A stretch of 64,000 nucleotides of DNA from Thiocapsa rosea. Lineage in GTDB: Bacteria > Pseudomonadota > Gammaproteobacteria > Chromatiales > Chromatiaceae. Of the stretch, positions 1 to 8,180 are shown piece by piece. The stretch spans positions 310,001-374,000 of the forward strand of contig NZ_RBXL01000001.1 in assembly GCF_003634315.1 (NCBI RefSeq), in the 5' to 3' direction. Position numbers and translations under genes: made by a program. Every line of letters begins with the position of its first letter. Within the stretch, counting starts at the first letter, position 1. Under the pieces are notes generated by a model. That model did no database searches, was not told the origin of the DNA, and was given only the letters and a program-made list of their open reading frames with translations.

Positions 1-6
1 GCCGCC

Positions 7-516
7 ATGAGCTCCACAGCAAGCGCCGCCGCCCCACCCTGCTCGCCCTTGCTCGATATCGAGATGCGTCGACTCGCGGGCGAGGAGGTCGTCAACCTCT
101 GCGAAGCCTATCAGGGTCAGGTGATTCTGATCGTCAACACCGCAAGCAAGTGCGGCTTCACCTCGCAGTACGAGGGACTTGAAGCCCTTTACAGCAAGTA
201 TAAGGACCAAGGGCTCGTCGTGCTGGGCTTCCCGTCCAACGACTTCGCGAACCAGGAGCCGGGTAGCGAGGAGGAGATCGAGAAGTTCTGCCGGCTGACC
301 TACTCGGTCGAATTCCCGATGTTTGAGAAGGTCAACGTGAAAAAGGGTGCGGCATCGCCGCTCTTCGAGCGGCTGGCCGTTGCCGGTGCTCCCTACCCGA
401 AGTGGAATTTTTACAAATACCTCATCGATCGCGACGGTAATCTCGTGGACCATTACGTCAGCTTCACCAAGCCGGATGACCGCAAGGTCGTGAGGGCGAT
501 CGAAAAGCTGCTGTAA
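7..516 (+). CDS. Glutathione peroxidase family protein
   Basis: 169 residues, the usual length for a bacterial GPx-like thiol peroxidase, which reduces hydroperoxides with thioredoxin or glutathione. The peroxidatic Cys lies in NTASKCGFTSQY, the Gln in FANQEPG, and the Trp-Asn pair in WNFYKYLIDRDG, so the catalytic tetrad is complete. The common FPCNQF segment reads FPSNDF, so the Cys there is absent. The Cys in EKFCRLTY is placed like the resolving Cys of thioredoxin-dependent members, which suggests a 2-Cys mechanism (inference). No signal peptide is seen, so it is probably cytoplasmic. The ATG is six bases from the window edge, so the ribosome site and promoter cannot be judged. Confidence 0.93.
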   Translation: MSSTASAAAPPCSPLLDIEMRRLAGEEVVNLCEAYQGQVILIVNTASKCGFTSQYEGLEALYSKYKDQGLVVLGFPSNDFANQEPGSEEEIEKFCRLTYSVEFPMFEKVNVKKGAASPLFERLAVAGAPYPKWNFYKYLIDRDGNLVDHYVSFTKPDDRKVVRAIEKLL

Positions 517-777
517 CCGACCCGGAGTCTACACCGGCTGCCGCTCTGATCGGAGCCGTGGCCGGATTCAGGGTCGAGTCAACGCCGCAGCCGCAGATTC
601 GGATGCCGCGGGTGACCGGCCGGCCCCGGTATGGTTTGTCTCGACGATGACGTCGATTCGCCCTTTCGATTGGTACGCCGACACCGGCCCGTCTAAAGTG
701 ATATCGAGCAGGCGCGGGTTTCTCGGGACTCGACGCGCTCGAACGACGGATACCACCGATTCAAGGGAGGTTAGCGT

Positions 778-2118
778 ATGGCGACGTCAACGAGCCGGGA
801 GGGGAGTCTCGAAGCCCCGACCCGTCACCCGCTCGACTGGCAAAGTGCTAATTTCTACGACCAAGCTTCGCTCGATAAGGAGCTGGAGCGTGTCTTCGAT
901 ATCTGCCACGGCTGCCGCCGCTGCGTCAGCCTCTGTCAATCCTTCCCGACGCTCTTCGATCTGGTAGACGGGTCCGAATCGATGGAGGTCGACGGTGTCG
1001 CTAAGAACGACTATTGGAAGGTGGTCGACCACTGCTATCTGTGCGACCTGTGCTACATGACCAAGTGTCCCTACGTGCCGCCGCACGAATGGAACCTCGA
1101 TTTCCCGCACCTGATGCTGCGCGCCAAGGCCGTCAAGTACCGCCAAGGCAACGTGAAGATGCGTGATCGCATCCTCACCAGTACGGATGCCGTCGGCGCC
1201 CTGGCCGGCATCCCGGTCGTCAACGGGCTGGTCAACGCCGTCAACGCAAACGCGCTCGGACGCCAGGCACTCGAGGCCGTGCTGGGTGTCCACAGAGACG
1301 CGCGCGTGCCGCCCTACGCGAGCGACACCCTGCGCAAAACCGAAAAGGCACGCATGGGACGCTCGGCCCTCGGCGAGGCGGCCGGCCCGACCACAGGCAA
1401 GGTGGCACTCTTCACCACCTGCTACGGCAACTACAACGAGCCCGGCGTGAACGCCGACCTGATCGCCGTCTTCGAGCACTCGGGCATCCCGGTCACGCTG
1501 CCCGAGAAGGAGCAATGCTGCGGCATGCCCAAGCTGGAACTGGGCGACCTGGAGGCCGTCAAGGCCGCGAAGGACGCCAACATCCCGGTGCTCAAGCGTC
1601 TGGTCGAGGAGGGCTGGGACATCGTCGCGATGGTCCCGTCCTGCGTGCTCATGTTCAAACAAGAGCTGCCCTTGATGTTCCCGGAGGACGCGGACGTGCA
1701 GGCGGTCAAGGCGCACATCTTTGACCCCTTCGAATACCTGATGCTCCGGCACAAGCACGGCAAGCTCAACACGGACTTCAAAAAACCGCTGGGTAAGGTC
1801 ATCTATCAAGCGTCCTGTCATCAGCGAGTCCAAAACATCGGGCAGAAGACCCGCGAGGTCCTGGCACTCGTGCCGGACACGACAGTGGAGATCATCGAGC
1901 GTTGCTCGGGCCACGACGGCACCTACGCGGTGAAGAGGGAATATTACGCCTCCGCGATGAAGATCGTGCGCCCGGTTGCGGGCCGCGTCGAGAAGGCGGC
2001 ACCGGATCACTTCGGCAGCGACTGTCCGATGGCCGGCGCCCATATCGCGCATGCACTCGGCAAAGACGGCGAGCAACGGCATCCGCTGAGTCTGTTGCGG
2101 ATGGCCTACGGGCTCTGA
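778..2118 (+). CDS. Fe-S oxidoreductase, GlpC/heterodisulfide reductase-like
   Basis: 446 residues. The N-terminal half carries two ferredoxin-type Cys clusters (CHGCRRCVSLC near residue 43 and CYLCDLCYMTKCP near 85), typical of 4Fe-4S binding. The C-terminal half has the CCG-type motif in EQCCGMPKLELGD and a late Cys pair region (ERCSGHDG, SDCPMAGAHI) as in GlpC and HdrB/D subunits. It probably moves electrons to a thiol or quinone acceptor in the cytoplasm (family knowledge). GGGAGG lies 7 bases before the ATG. Related operons often pair it with rubrerythrin and DUF3501. DUF3501 is present downstream, but no rubrerythrin lies in the 777 bases upstream in this window. The stop codon TGA is the first triplet of a repeat element. 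Confidence 0.85.
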   Translation: MATSTSREGSLEAPTRHPLDWQSANFYDQASLDKELERVFDICHGCRRCVSLCQSFPTLFDLVDGSESMEVDGVAKNDYWKVVDHCYLCDLCYMTKCPYVPPHEWNLDFPHLMLRAKAVKYRQGNVKMRDRILTSTDAVGALAGIPVVNGLVNAVNANALGRQALEAVLGVHRDARVPPYASDTLRKTEKARMGRSALGEAAGPTTGKVALFTTCYGNYNEPGVNADLIAVFEHSGIPVTLPEKEQCCGMPKLELGDLEAVKAAKDANIPVLKRLVEEGWDIVAMVPSCVLMFKQELPLMFPEDADVQAVKAHIFDPFEYLMLRHKHGKLNTDFKKPLGKVIYQASCHQRVQNIGQKTREVLALVPDTTVEIIERCSGHDGTYAVKREYYASAMKIVRPVAGRVEKAAPDHFGSDCPMAGAHIAHALGKDGEQRHPLSLLRMAYGL

Positions 2119-2210
2119 ACCGCGCTGAACCGCGTCCGGTGGGACAGTGAAGCCCGGCGTATCGAGTCGGTCTTCGGGGTTCATGCAGACATCGGTGGTG
2201 ACGCGGTTCA
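2116..2210. repeat. TAAACCGCG-family unit, divergent interior (type D)
   Basis: Starts TGAACCGCG on the stop codon of the Fe-S gene and ends in the inverse CGCGGTTCA. The interior does not match the A, B or C units elsewhere in the window. A second TGAACCGCG copy sits just inside the left end. The rest of the 424-base gap to the DUF3501 start holds no gene that I recognise. Confidence 0.5.
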
Positions 2211-2376
2211 GGATGGAAAAGGGCCTTGTTCATTCGGGCGACCAAGCGCGACCCCCGAGATCGTCGCGAAGCGGCGACAGCCCGGGATCGACGACTTGCA
2301 GTCGTCGTCTTCCACTGGCCTGACAGCCAGCGGGCTAGAGTTCAACCCGACGATCCAGAGGACCTTGCGGGCGTAT

Positions 2377-2441
2377 GGACAAGCGCAGCGCAGTCCACCA
2401 CCGCCGGCGCGGAATTCGGTGGACGTCGTTCTCGCTCGTCC
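2377..2441. repeat. Imperfect palindrome, REP-like
   Basis: GGACAAGCGCAGCGCAGTCC faces GGTGGAC...CGCTCGTCC across a GC-rich centre, giving an imperfect stem of about 23 bp. It lies in the intergenic gap before the DUF3501 gene. Such palindromes are typical of dispersed REP-like sequences; I see only this copy in the window. Confidence 0.4.
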
Positions 2442-2542
2442 ACCCTACCGGCGGTTTCATGATCACGGCCGGCTCGAGCGTTCGGATTCGGGTTCGCTGC
2501 AAAACCGGCGGCATCGACTTCTCAATCGGTTTGGAGACGACT

Positions 2543-3124
2543 ATGCATCTGACACGAGACGACCTTTACAGCCTCGAGAAATACGCGGAGATTCGCAGTG
2601 ACTTCCGGACGCGCGTGATGGCCCACAAGAAACAGCGTCAGGTCGCGATCGGCGCCCATGCCACGCTCTATTTCGAGGATCGCCTGACCATGCAGTATCA
2701 GATTCAAGAGATGCTGCGCGCCGAGCGGATCTTCGAGTCGGCCGGAATCCAGGACGAGCTGGACGCCTATAATCCGATGGTCCCGGACGGGAGCAATTGG
2801 AAGGCGACCTTCATGATCGAGTACGAGGATGTCGAGGAGCGGCGCGATGCCCTGATGCGGTTGCGCGGAATCGAGGATCGGGTGTGGGTCCAGGTCGCGG
2901 ATTTCGATCGGGTCTATGCGATCGCCGACGAGGACATGGAGCGCGAGGACGCCACCAAGACATCTGCCGTGCATTTCCTGCGCTTCGAGCTGACGGCGCC
3001 GATGTCCGCGGCGATGAAACAGGGCGCGACGCTCGCGCTGGGGACCGATCACCCGGAATACGGCTATCAGGTCGAGGCAACCCCGGAGGTCCGTGACTCA
3101 CTCGCCGGCGACCTGGCCGACTGA
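2543..3124 (+). CDS. DUF3501 family protein
   Basis: 193 residues beginning MHLTRDDLYSLEKYAEIR. The start was chosen because TTGGAG lies 6 bases upstream; the frame is open for another 56 codons upstream but that part does not look like protein. The family is conserved and cytoplasmic, of unknown biochemical function, and is repeatedly found beside the GlpC-like Fe-S protein, as here. The sequence is rich in acidic and basic residues with no membrane segment. The stop TGA directly abuts the ATG of the HAD phosphatase gene, so the two are probably cotranscribed and translationally coupled. Confidence 0.85.
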   Translation: MHLTRDDLYSLEKYAEIRSDFRTRVMAHKKQRQVAIGAHATLYFEDRLTMQYQIQEMLRAERIFESAGIQDELDAYNPMVPDGSNWKATFMIEYEDVEERRDALMRLRGIEDRVWVQVADFDRVYAIADEDMEREDATKTSAVHFLRFELTAPMSAAMKQGATLALGTDHPEYGYQVEATPEVRDSLAGDLAD

Positions 3125-3955
3125 ATGAAACGCCCGCAACCCCGTGCCCTGCTGCTCGACATGGACGGTCTCCTCTTCCACGGCGACCGTCCCCTGCCGG
3201 GCGCGCAGCGGCTGCTCAACCGATTGCGATCGACACCGCACGCCTTCGTGACCAACAACCCGATCCGCACACCCGAGCAGGTCGCCGACGCCTTCGCCTC
3301 GATGGAGCTGCCGCGACCGGACCCGGAGCGGATCGTCACCTCCGCCTTGGCCACGGCGCGCTGGCTGACCCATGTTCGCCCTGGATTCCGCTATTTCGCG
3401 GTCGGTGCCGGCGGCTTGGACGCGGCCCTACGCTCGGTCGGAACGCCGGACGCCGAGCGCGCCGACGTGGTCGTCGTGGGTGAAGGGCCAGGGCTGGATT
3501 TCGAGCAGCTCACCGTCGGCATCAATCTCATCCTGAGTCGGGGCGCCCGTCTGGTCGCCACGAATCCGGACACCGCCGTCGACGGCATGCGCGATGGCCG
3601 TCACCTGATCCTGCCCGGCGGAGGCGCCTTGGTCGCACCCTTTGCGGCCGCGACCGGGGTGACGCCCACCTTCGTGGGCAAACCCGAGCCCCTACTCTAC
3701 GAGATGTCGCTCGAAATCCTCGGCTGCACGGCGGCCGAATGCATGATGGTCGGGGATCGTCCCGATACGGACATCGCCGGTGCCGAGCGGCTCGGGATGT
3801 GGACCGCACTCGTACGCACCGGTCAATTTACCCCGGGTCGCCCCTGGATCGAAGGCATGCCTCCGCCGGATTACGATCTGAACAACCTGGATGATCTGAT
3901 CGACGCCTTGGACCGAGATGTCCCGGGCCTGCTCGCTGATCCGGAATGTGCCTAA
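3125..3955 (+). CDS. HAD-IIA family phosphatase (NagD/phosphoglycolate phosphatase-like)
   Basis: 276 residues. HAD motif I is LLLDMDGLLFHG near the N-terminus, motif II FVTNNP near 40, the conserved Lys is in VGKPEP, and motif IV is MMVGDRPDTDIAGAERLGM. The C2-type cap lies between. The family dephosphorylates small sugar phosphates, nucleotides or phosphoglycolate; the substrate cannot be read from the sequence. In an autotroph, phosphoglycolate salvage is possible (inference). The gene begins immediately after the DUF3501 stop. Its own TAA is the start of the downstream repeat. Confidence 0.88.
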   Translation: MKRPQPRALLLDMDGLLFHGDRPLPGAQRLLNRLRSTPHAFVTNNPIRTPEQVADAFASMELPRPDPERIVTSALATARWLTHVRPGFRYFAVGAGGLDAALRSVGTPDAERADVVVVGEGPGLDFEQLTVGINLILSRGARLVATNPDTAVDGMRDGRHLILPGGGALVAPFAAATGVTPTFVGKPEPLLYEMSLEILGCTAAECMMVGDRPDTDIAGAERLGMWTALVRTGQFTPGRPWIEGMPPPDYDLNNLDDLIDALDRDVPGLLADPECA

Positions 3956-4143
3956 ACCGCGTCCAGAGCGGGATGCTCATTTTCGAGTGAGTTCGACGTT
4001 CGCGCGTCCAAAATCGTTAGCGGGAACGCGGTTTAGAATAATATGTTTTTTAATAACTTAAACCGCGCCAACTCCAGCGATCGTCAAGTCTACCGAGACC
4101 GATCCCGTCCAAAAACATCGCATACTGCGCTGGGCGCGGTTTA
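3953..4143. repeat. Paired TAAACCGCG units, type A then type B
   Basis: Unit A (3953-4035) and unit B (4059-4143) each begin TAAACCGCG and end CGCGGTTTA; a 23-base AT-rich spacer separates them. Unit A contains a small palindrome around CTCATTTTCGAGTGAG. The same A-spacer-B pair occurs at 24125-24316. The left end supplies the stop codon of the HAD gene, and the right end supplies the stop codon of the convergent secreted-protein gene. Confidence 0.85.
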
Positions 4144-4452
4144 AGGCGCCGTCAACCGCGCGTCGCCGATGATGTCAGCGTGTCGCTGCTGCGCACCCGT
4201 CAGGGTGTTGCGAATCGTCACGTCTCCCTTGTTCATGCCCCGGGTACAGACATGTGCCCTGACACTCGACTCCGCCGCCAGCGTCGCCGACATCACGACC
4301 TGTCGGCAGATGTTGTCGACGACTTCGATCATGCGTTCATCGAAACCGGGGTTGACGACATTGATCGTGATCGGATGGCCCAATCCACCCGCATGCGACA
4401 TCGGGGCGATCGCGAGGAGAAACAGGCCCATCAGGGCGACGCGAGATTGCAT
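4141..4452 (-). CDS. Small secreted protein, unknown function
   Basis: 103 residues. A clear signal peptide (hydrophobic LMGLFLLAIAPMSHAGG, probable cleavage after SHA) is followed by a mature part of about 80 residues with two Cys (DNICRQ and AHVCTR) that could form a disulfide in the periplasm. I do not recognise the family. The stop codon TAA is supplied by the right end of the repeat at 3953-4143, so the original C-terminus may have been changed by that insertion. It is convergent with the HAD gene. Confidence 0.6.
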   Translation of the reverse strand: MQSRVALMGLFLLAIAPMSHAGGLGHPITINVVNPGFDERMIEVVDNICRQVVMSATLAAESSVRAHVCTRGMNKGDVTIRNTLTGAQQRHADIIGDARLTAP

Positions 4453-4517
4453 GGCGCGGTCTCGTCTGTTGTTTCGAGTGACAGAATCATAACGCCTGCA
4501 CCCTGCTGCCGAACCAC

Positions 4518-4549
4518 AAAAAAGAGCGCCCGGCTGAAACCGGGCGCTC
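4518..4549 (-). terminator. Rho-independent terminator of htpX
   Basis: Perfect 10-bp stem GAGCGCCCGG / CCGGGCGCTC with a 6-base loop, followed on the minus strand by six T. It lies 58 bases downstream of the htpX stop. Confidence 0.88.
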
Positions 4550-4606
4550 CTTGGAAAACCGAGGTCGGCGACGACCCGTCCGATTCGGCGAGTCGACGCC
4601 CCGGAA

Positions 4607-5494
4607 TCAGTCCCGCGCCTGCTCGAGGGCCGCGATCCGCTTCTCCAACGGCGGATGGCTGGAGAAGAGCGCCTTCAGACCTTCGCCGATATTCCCCGAG
4701 ATGCCGAAGGCAGCAAACTCGCCCGCCGGCAGATCGTGCGGCTGATGAACACGCTGCAAGGCCCGCAGCGCATTGGCCATCTGGGTACGGCTGCTCAGAC
4801 GCGCACCGCCCTCGTCGGCCCGGAACTCGCGGTAACGCGAGAACCACATCACGATCATGCTGGCCAGGAAGGAGAGCAGGATCTCGGCCACGATCGAGAC
4901 GACGAAGTAGGCGATGCCGTGGCCTTCCTCGTTCTTGAAGACGACCCGGTCGACCGTGTGGCCGATGATCCGCGCCAGGAAGACCACAAAGGTGTTGACC
5001 ACGCCCTGGATCAGCGCGAGCGTCACCATGTCACCGTTCGCGACGTGACTGATCTCGTGGCCTACGACCGCCTCGACCTCGTCCTTGGTCATGTGCTGCA
5101 GGAGCCCGGTGCTGACGGCCACCAAGGCATCGTTGCGATTCCAGCCGGTGGCGAAGGCGTTGGGCTCGGGCGAGTCGAAGATGCCGACCTCCGGCATCTT
5201 GATGCCGGCCGCTTGGGACTGACGTGCGACCGTTTCCATCAACCAGCGTTCGAACGGGGTGGAGGGCTGCTCGATGACCTGCACGCCCATGCCACGCTTG
5301 GCCATCATCTTCGACAGGAACAGCGAGATCAGCGATCCGCTAAAGCCGATGATAGCCGCCATGATCAGGAGCGCACCCATGTCGAGCCCGCCGCTCTCGA
5401 GCAAGAGCCCGTCGATCCCCAGCAACCGGAAGACCACGCTGATGACGACGAGAATCGCCGCGTTGGTCGCGAGAAACAATAATATCCGCATCAT
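4607..5494 (-). CDS. htpX: Membrane zinc protease HtpX
   Basis: 295 residues. Two N-terminal membrane segments (about 4-24 and 38-58) are followed by the M48 zinc motif GHEISHVANGD and two further hydrophobic segments, then the distal Glu region FRADEGGA. HtpX degrades misfolded inner-membrane proteins with its active site on the cytoplasmic side. The start was set at the first Met of MMRILLFL because AAGGAG lies 9 bases upstream; the frame is open further upstream but has no better site. A strong terminator follows the gene. Orientation is opposite to the two tRNA genes. Confidence 0.95.
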   Translation of the reverse strand: MMRILLFLATNAAILVVISVVFRLLGIDGLLLESGGLDMGALLIMAAIIGFSGSLISLFLSKMMAKRGMGVQVIEQPSTPFERWLMETVARQSQAAGIKMPEVGIFDSPEPNAFATGWNRNDALVAVSTGLLQHMTKDEVEAVVGHEISHVANGDMVTLALIQGVVNTFVVFLARIIGHTVDRVVFKNEEGHGIAYFVVSIVAEILLSFLASMIVMWFSRYREFRADEGGARLSSRTQMANALRALQRVHQPHDLPAGEFAAFGISGNIGEGLKALFSSHPPLEKRIAALEQARD

Positions 5495-5684
5495 CGATTT
5501 AGGCTCCTTGAGGATAGATTCGAAAGCGCGCATACGATGCACCGGCAGCGCGCCCTGCACAAGCCCGCGAGCGGTTTGTGCGACTTTGACCAGCATATTG
5601 GGTCGCACCGCCCGCAACAAAGCATGAAAACCGGTCTGGACAAACGGAAAAGTCGCCGGTAATATTCCGCGTCTCGACGACATC

Positions 5685-5760
5685 GGGGCCATAGCTCAGC
5701 TGGGAGAGCGCAACACTGGCAGTGTTGAGGTCGGCGGTTCGATCCCGCCTGGCTCCACCA
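5685..5760 (+). tRNA. tRNA-Ala (GGC)
   Basis: 76 bases with encoded CCA. The acceptor pairs GGGGCCA with TGGCTCC (one G-T pair), the anticodon stem is CAACA/TGTTG, and the loop CTGGCAG gives anticodon GGC for GCC codons. T-loop TTCGATC is in a GGCGG/CCGCC stem. Confidence 0.96.
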
Positions 5761-5816
5761 AGCAATCAAAAGGATCCGGAACCGTAGTCAAGGTCGGATC
5801 TGTGAAAACGGTCACC

Positions 5817-5892
5817 GTCCCCATCGTCTAGTGGCCTAGGACACCGCCCTTTCACGGCGGTAACCGGGGTTCGAACCCCCGTGGGGACGCCA
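5817..5892 (+). tRNA. tRNA-Glu (TTC)
   Basis: 76 bases with encoded CCA. The acceptor pairs GTCCCCA with TGGGGAC, the anticodon stem is CCGCC/GGCGG, and the loop CTTTCAC gives anticodon TTC. It lies 56 bases after tRNA-Ala, probably in the same transcript. Confidence 0.96.
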
Positions 5893-5900
5893 ATTAAAAC

Positions 5901-5930
5901 AAAGGGTTAGCTTCGGCTAACCCTTTTTTT
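5901..5930 (+). terminator. Rho-independent terminator after tRNA-Glu
   Basis: Stem AAAGGGTTAGC / GCTAACCCTTT around a TTCG tetraloop, ending in a run of seven T. It closes the tRNA-Ala/tRNA-Glu transcript. Confidence 0.95.
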
Positions 5931-6102
5931 GTCTGGCGGGCAACAGACGGGTAAATCGAGTTTCGCGAAACAGACTCACCACTTGGCAATGTCATGCTGG
6001 TCCCCCGCAGCTCGCAGGTCCGCCGATGCATGCCCTTCGGTCTCAAGCCGGGGCCGTTCAGAATGGACTACGAGCAGGATCGACGACGGATTGCACCGGG
6101 CG

Positions 6103-6441
6103 ATGGCGCGCCGACTGCGCCTCGCTCATGCCGACGGCGGCTTCCCCAAGCTCATGCGCAGCTTCGCCAAGACCGATCTGCTGCTGCTCGACGACCGGGG
6201 GCTCATCGGGCTGGACGCCGAGGCCCGCCGCGATCTGCTCGACAACCGCCACGGCCAGCGCGCCACGCTCATCACCAGCCAGCTGCCGGTCGAACATTGG
6301 CATGACCTGATCGGGGATCCCACCCTCGCCGATGCGATCCTCGACCGCCTGGTCCACAACGCCTACCGGATCACCCTCAAAGGCGAGTCGATGCGCAAAC
6401 GCCACGCCCGGAGGCTGACGCCGAGCGTACCCGCCGAGTAA
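6103..6441 (+). pseudogene. IS21-family IstB ATPase remnant
   Basis: The last 113 codons match the C-terminal part of IstB helper ATPases: TDLLLLDD (Walker B), [33 protein letters not shown] and KGESMRKR. The Walker A half and the istA transposase are absent. The usual DDWGL reads DDRGL, and a few residues are missing between RRDLL and DNRHGQR. The frame upstream to 5929 is open but shows no IstB similarity. This is a decayed 3' end of an IS21-type element inserted just past the tRNA terminator. Confidence 0.75.
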
Positions 6442-6477
6442 CAATGACCCGCCTGCGTCGCTTCGCTCCGACTGCCC

Positions 6478-6565
6478 GGCCGAATGGTCGTGGAACGGGT
6501 GGCCGAATGCCGGTGGAATCGCCGGCCGAATGTTGGTGGAACAGGTGGCCGAATGGCGTGGAATG
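6478..6565. repeat. IS21-type multiple terminal repeats
   Basis: Four near-copies of GGCCGAATG-N3-GTGGAA follow one another. IS21-family elements carry several such subterminal repeats at each end as transposase sites. The array marks the right end of the remnant, with the element border probably near 6569, where an interrupted minus-strand gene begins. Confidence 0.6.
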
Positions 6566-6569
6566 CGCA

Positions 6570-6786
6570 GGATGTCGCGAAAGCGCGCCAGCGATGCGAT
6601 CTCGGCGTGCTGCTCGGCGATGGTGCGGTCGGTGCGTTCTTTGAGGCGATCGCCGGACTGTCTCAGCCGATCACGTTCGCGCACGACCCTGGCCAGGACC
6701 AGGGACAGAACAATGACGGCGATCACGGCGGCGACCGAAACGGTCCCAAGGATCACGACCTTCGCGGGGTCGGAGGAGGTCGGCAT
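6570..6786 (-). pseudogene. Truncated single-pass membrane/coiled-coil protein
   Basis: The reading starts MPTSSDPAKVV, with AAGGA 7 bases upstream. One membrane helix (about 10-34) is followed by a charged helical segment (RERDRLRQSGDRLKERTD) to about residue 72. The frame then runs into the IS21 terminal repeats and stays open through them, so the original C-terminus is lost or replaced. It lies 39 bases downstream of the M48-like gene and was probably cotranscribed with it. Function unknown. Confidence 0.5.
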
Positions 6787-6825
6787 GCGTGCATCCTTTC
6801 TTTCGGCTCGATTGGCCGTGCGGTC

Positions 6826-7383
6826 TCAGTGTGGTCCGCAGCTTTCCCCGACCGACGGGATCGCCATGATCTCCAGGAGCAGAATCGGGTGATTGCGCAG
6901 CGTCGCGGTGATGGCGGTGTAGAGGGTGACGTCATCGTCGGCGGGCTCCTTGCCGCCGTCGCTCCAGGCACCGAACCAAGCGGTGGCGAACCCGATCAGC
7001 CAGGCGAGCTGGTCGGGCGTGCGGGCAACACGCAGCATGCCGGTATGCACGCCGATCTTCCCGCCGGGCAGCGCGAAGGCATTGGGCGTCGGGTCGTCGA
7101 AGACGGCGATGGACCAACGCCCGTGCGGCTGCGGCAGGGCATCCACCAACGCCTCGGCGACGCAGCCGACATAGGCGCGCACGTCGGGATCGTCGTTCAG
7201 CGGCAGGCTCCGCAGCAGCTCTGCAAAGCCTTGCTCGCCGAGCGCGGTCATCTGCGCATCCGGCACCAGCGCGATCTGTTTGCGGCCCGTGGGGGACTCC
7301 TCGCACCCGGTGCCGAGCAGGGCGGCCGAGAGCAGGAGCGGGACGAGGAGGACGCGCAACGGATGGGGGCGGCGGGTGGGCAT
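6826..7383 (-). CDS. M48-like lipoprotein lacking the zinc motif
   Basis: 185 residues. The N-terminal signal with ALLGTGC suggests a lipoprotein. Residues 30-128 follow the N-terminal part of periplasmic M48 peptidases (TGRKQIALVPDAQM, NAFALPGGKIGVHTGML, TPDQLAWLIG). In active members the next residues form HExxH; here the text switches to FATAWFGAWSDGGKEP and a tail I do not recognise. The catalytic domain is therefore missing, probably through a deletion that fused an unrelated end. I treat it as a non-peptidase remnant; expression is possible because the frame is intact. Confidence 0.6.
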   Translation of the reverse strand: MPTRRPHPLRVLLVPLLLSAALLGTGCEESPTGRKQIALVPDAQMTALGEQGFAELLRSLPLNDDPDVRAYVGCVAEALVDALPQPHGRWSIAVFDDPTPNAFALPGGKIGVHTGMLRVARTPDQLAWLIGFATAWFGAWSDGGKEPADDDVTLYTAITATLRNHPILLLEIMAIPSVGESCGPH

Positions 7384-7958
7384 GGCGTGACGTCGGCGAT
7401 GTGGGGTTCGAGGGGTATGGTCGCAGATCGGGCGCCGCGGAACAGTGCTGTCGGACGACTGCGCGGCAGTGCCTGACTCTCGTCAGGGACGACGCTCGTC
7501 GCCTCGATGAGCCTCGTGTGCCTTGCTTTTCGATGAAAAGGCGATGCGTCGGGACCTGCCGCAACAGATCGGCCATCGCGAAGTCGGCATCTCGACCTGG
7601 GAACCCCGACGACTTCTGCACGCGCATTTCGGACTGTCGCGTTAGGTCCGGCGAGGGGCACCAAACGGCCAAGGGACGGACGCCTAAGCCGTCGATCCCG
7701 AAGTCGTTGTGCGCTCAGCGATTGCCGGATGCGGCCGGACAGCTTACGCCAAATCGTGTATGTCTCATAAACGGTCGTTTTTGGAATGGCTTTCGCCCCT
7801 ACTGAAGAATCATTCTGCTGATAAGCTCCCGAGGAGCCTATCCGAGGCTTCGCGTAAGATGTTGATGCGCGTCTGACGAAAGAATCGGGGCAAGAGCTGA
7901 TTTGGCTACAACCATATAGACGTCGACGCGGGCCGAATTTCGGCGATGCTGCGCGCGC
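7384..7958. other. Stretch without a recognisable gene
   Basis: Open frames on both strands here are short and of biased composition. I see no tRNA, tandem repeat or clear terminator. It lies between two broken genes and is probably degraded sequence. Confidence 0.4.
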
Positions 7959-8180
7959 TCAGCCGTCCAGTGCAACTGATGTGACAAAACCGGGTGGCTT
8001 GGTCGCAAGCACGGAACAATCCACCTGTTGCAGGATAGCCTCGGCCATGTTGCCCATCAGCAAGCCGGGGATACCGCCACGGCCGACCGTGCCCATCACG
8101 ACAACATCGGCGCCGATCTTGCGTGCGAGCGTCGGGATCTTCCTTCGGGCATCTCCGCGCACGAGGTGCGTTTTCGGTTT
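7959..8180 (-). pseudogene. Universal stress protein (UspA family), C-terminal fragment
   Basis: The last 70 or so residues match the end of Usp domains: GDARRKIPTLARKIGADVVV, MGTVGRGGIPGLLMGN, AEAILQQVDCSVLATKPPGF. The GxxGxxG-S/N nucleotide loop region is present. The N-terminal half is gone because the left end of the IS66-family element begins at 8181. The frame runs on into the element antisense to the transposase, so any start codon there is accidental. Confidence 0.75.

Noticed and set aside
787-2184. A 465-codon minus-strand frame opposite the Fe-S protein gene
   Set aside because: Shadow frame; the plus strand shows clear cysteine clusters and a ribosome site.
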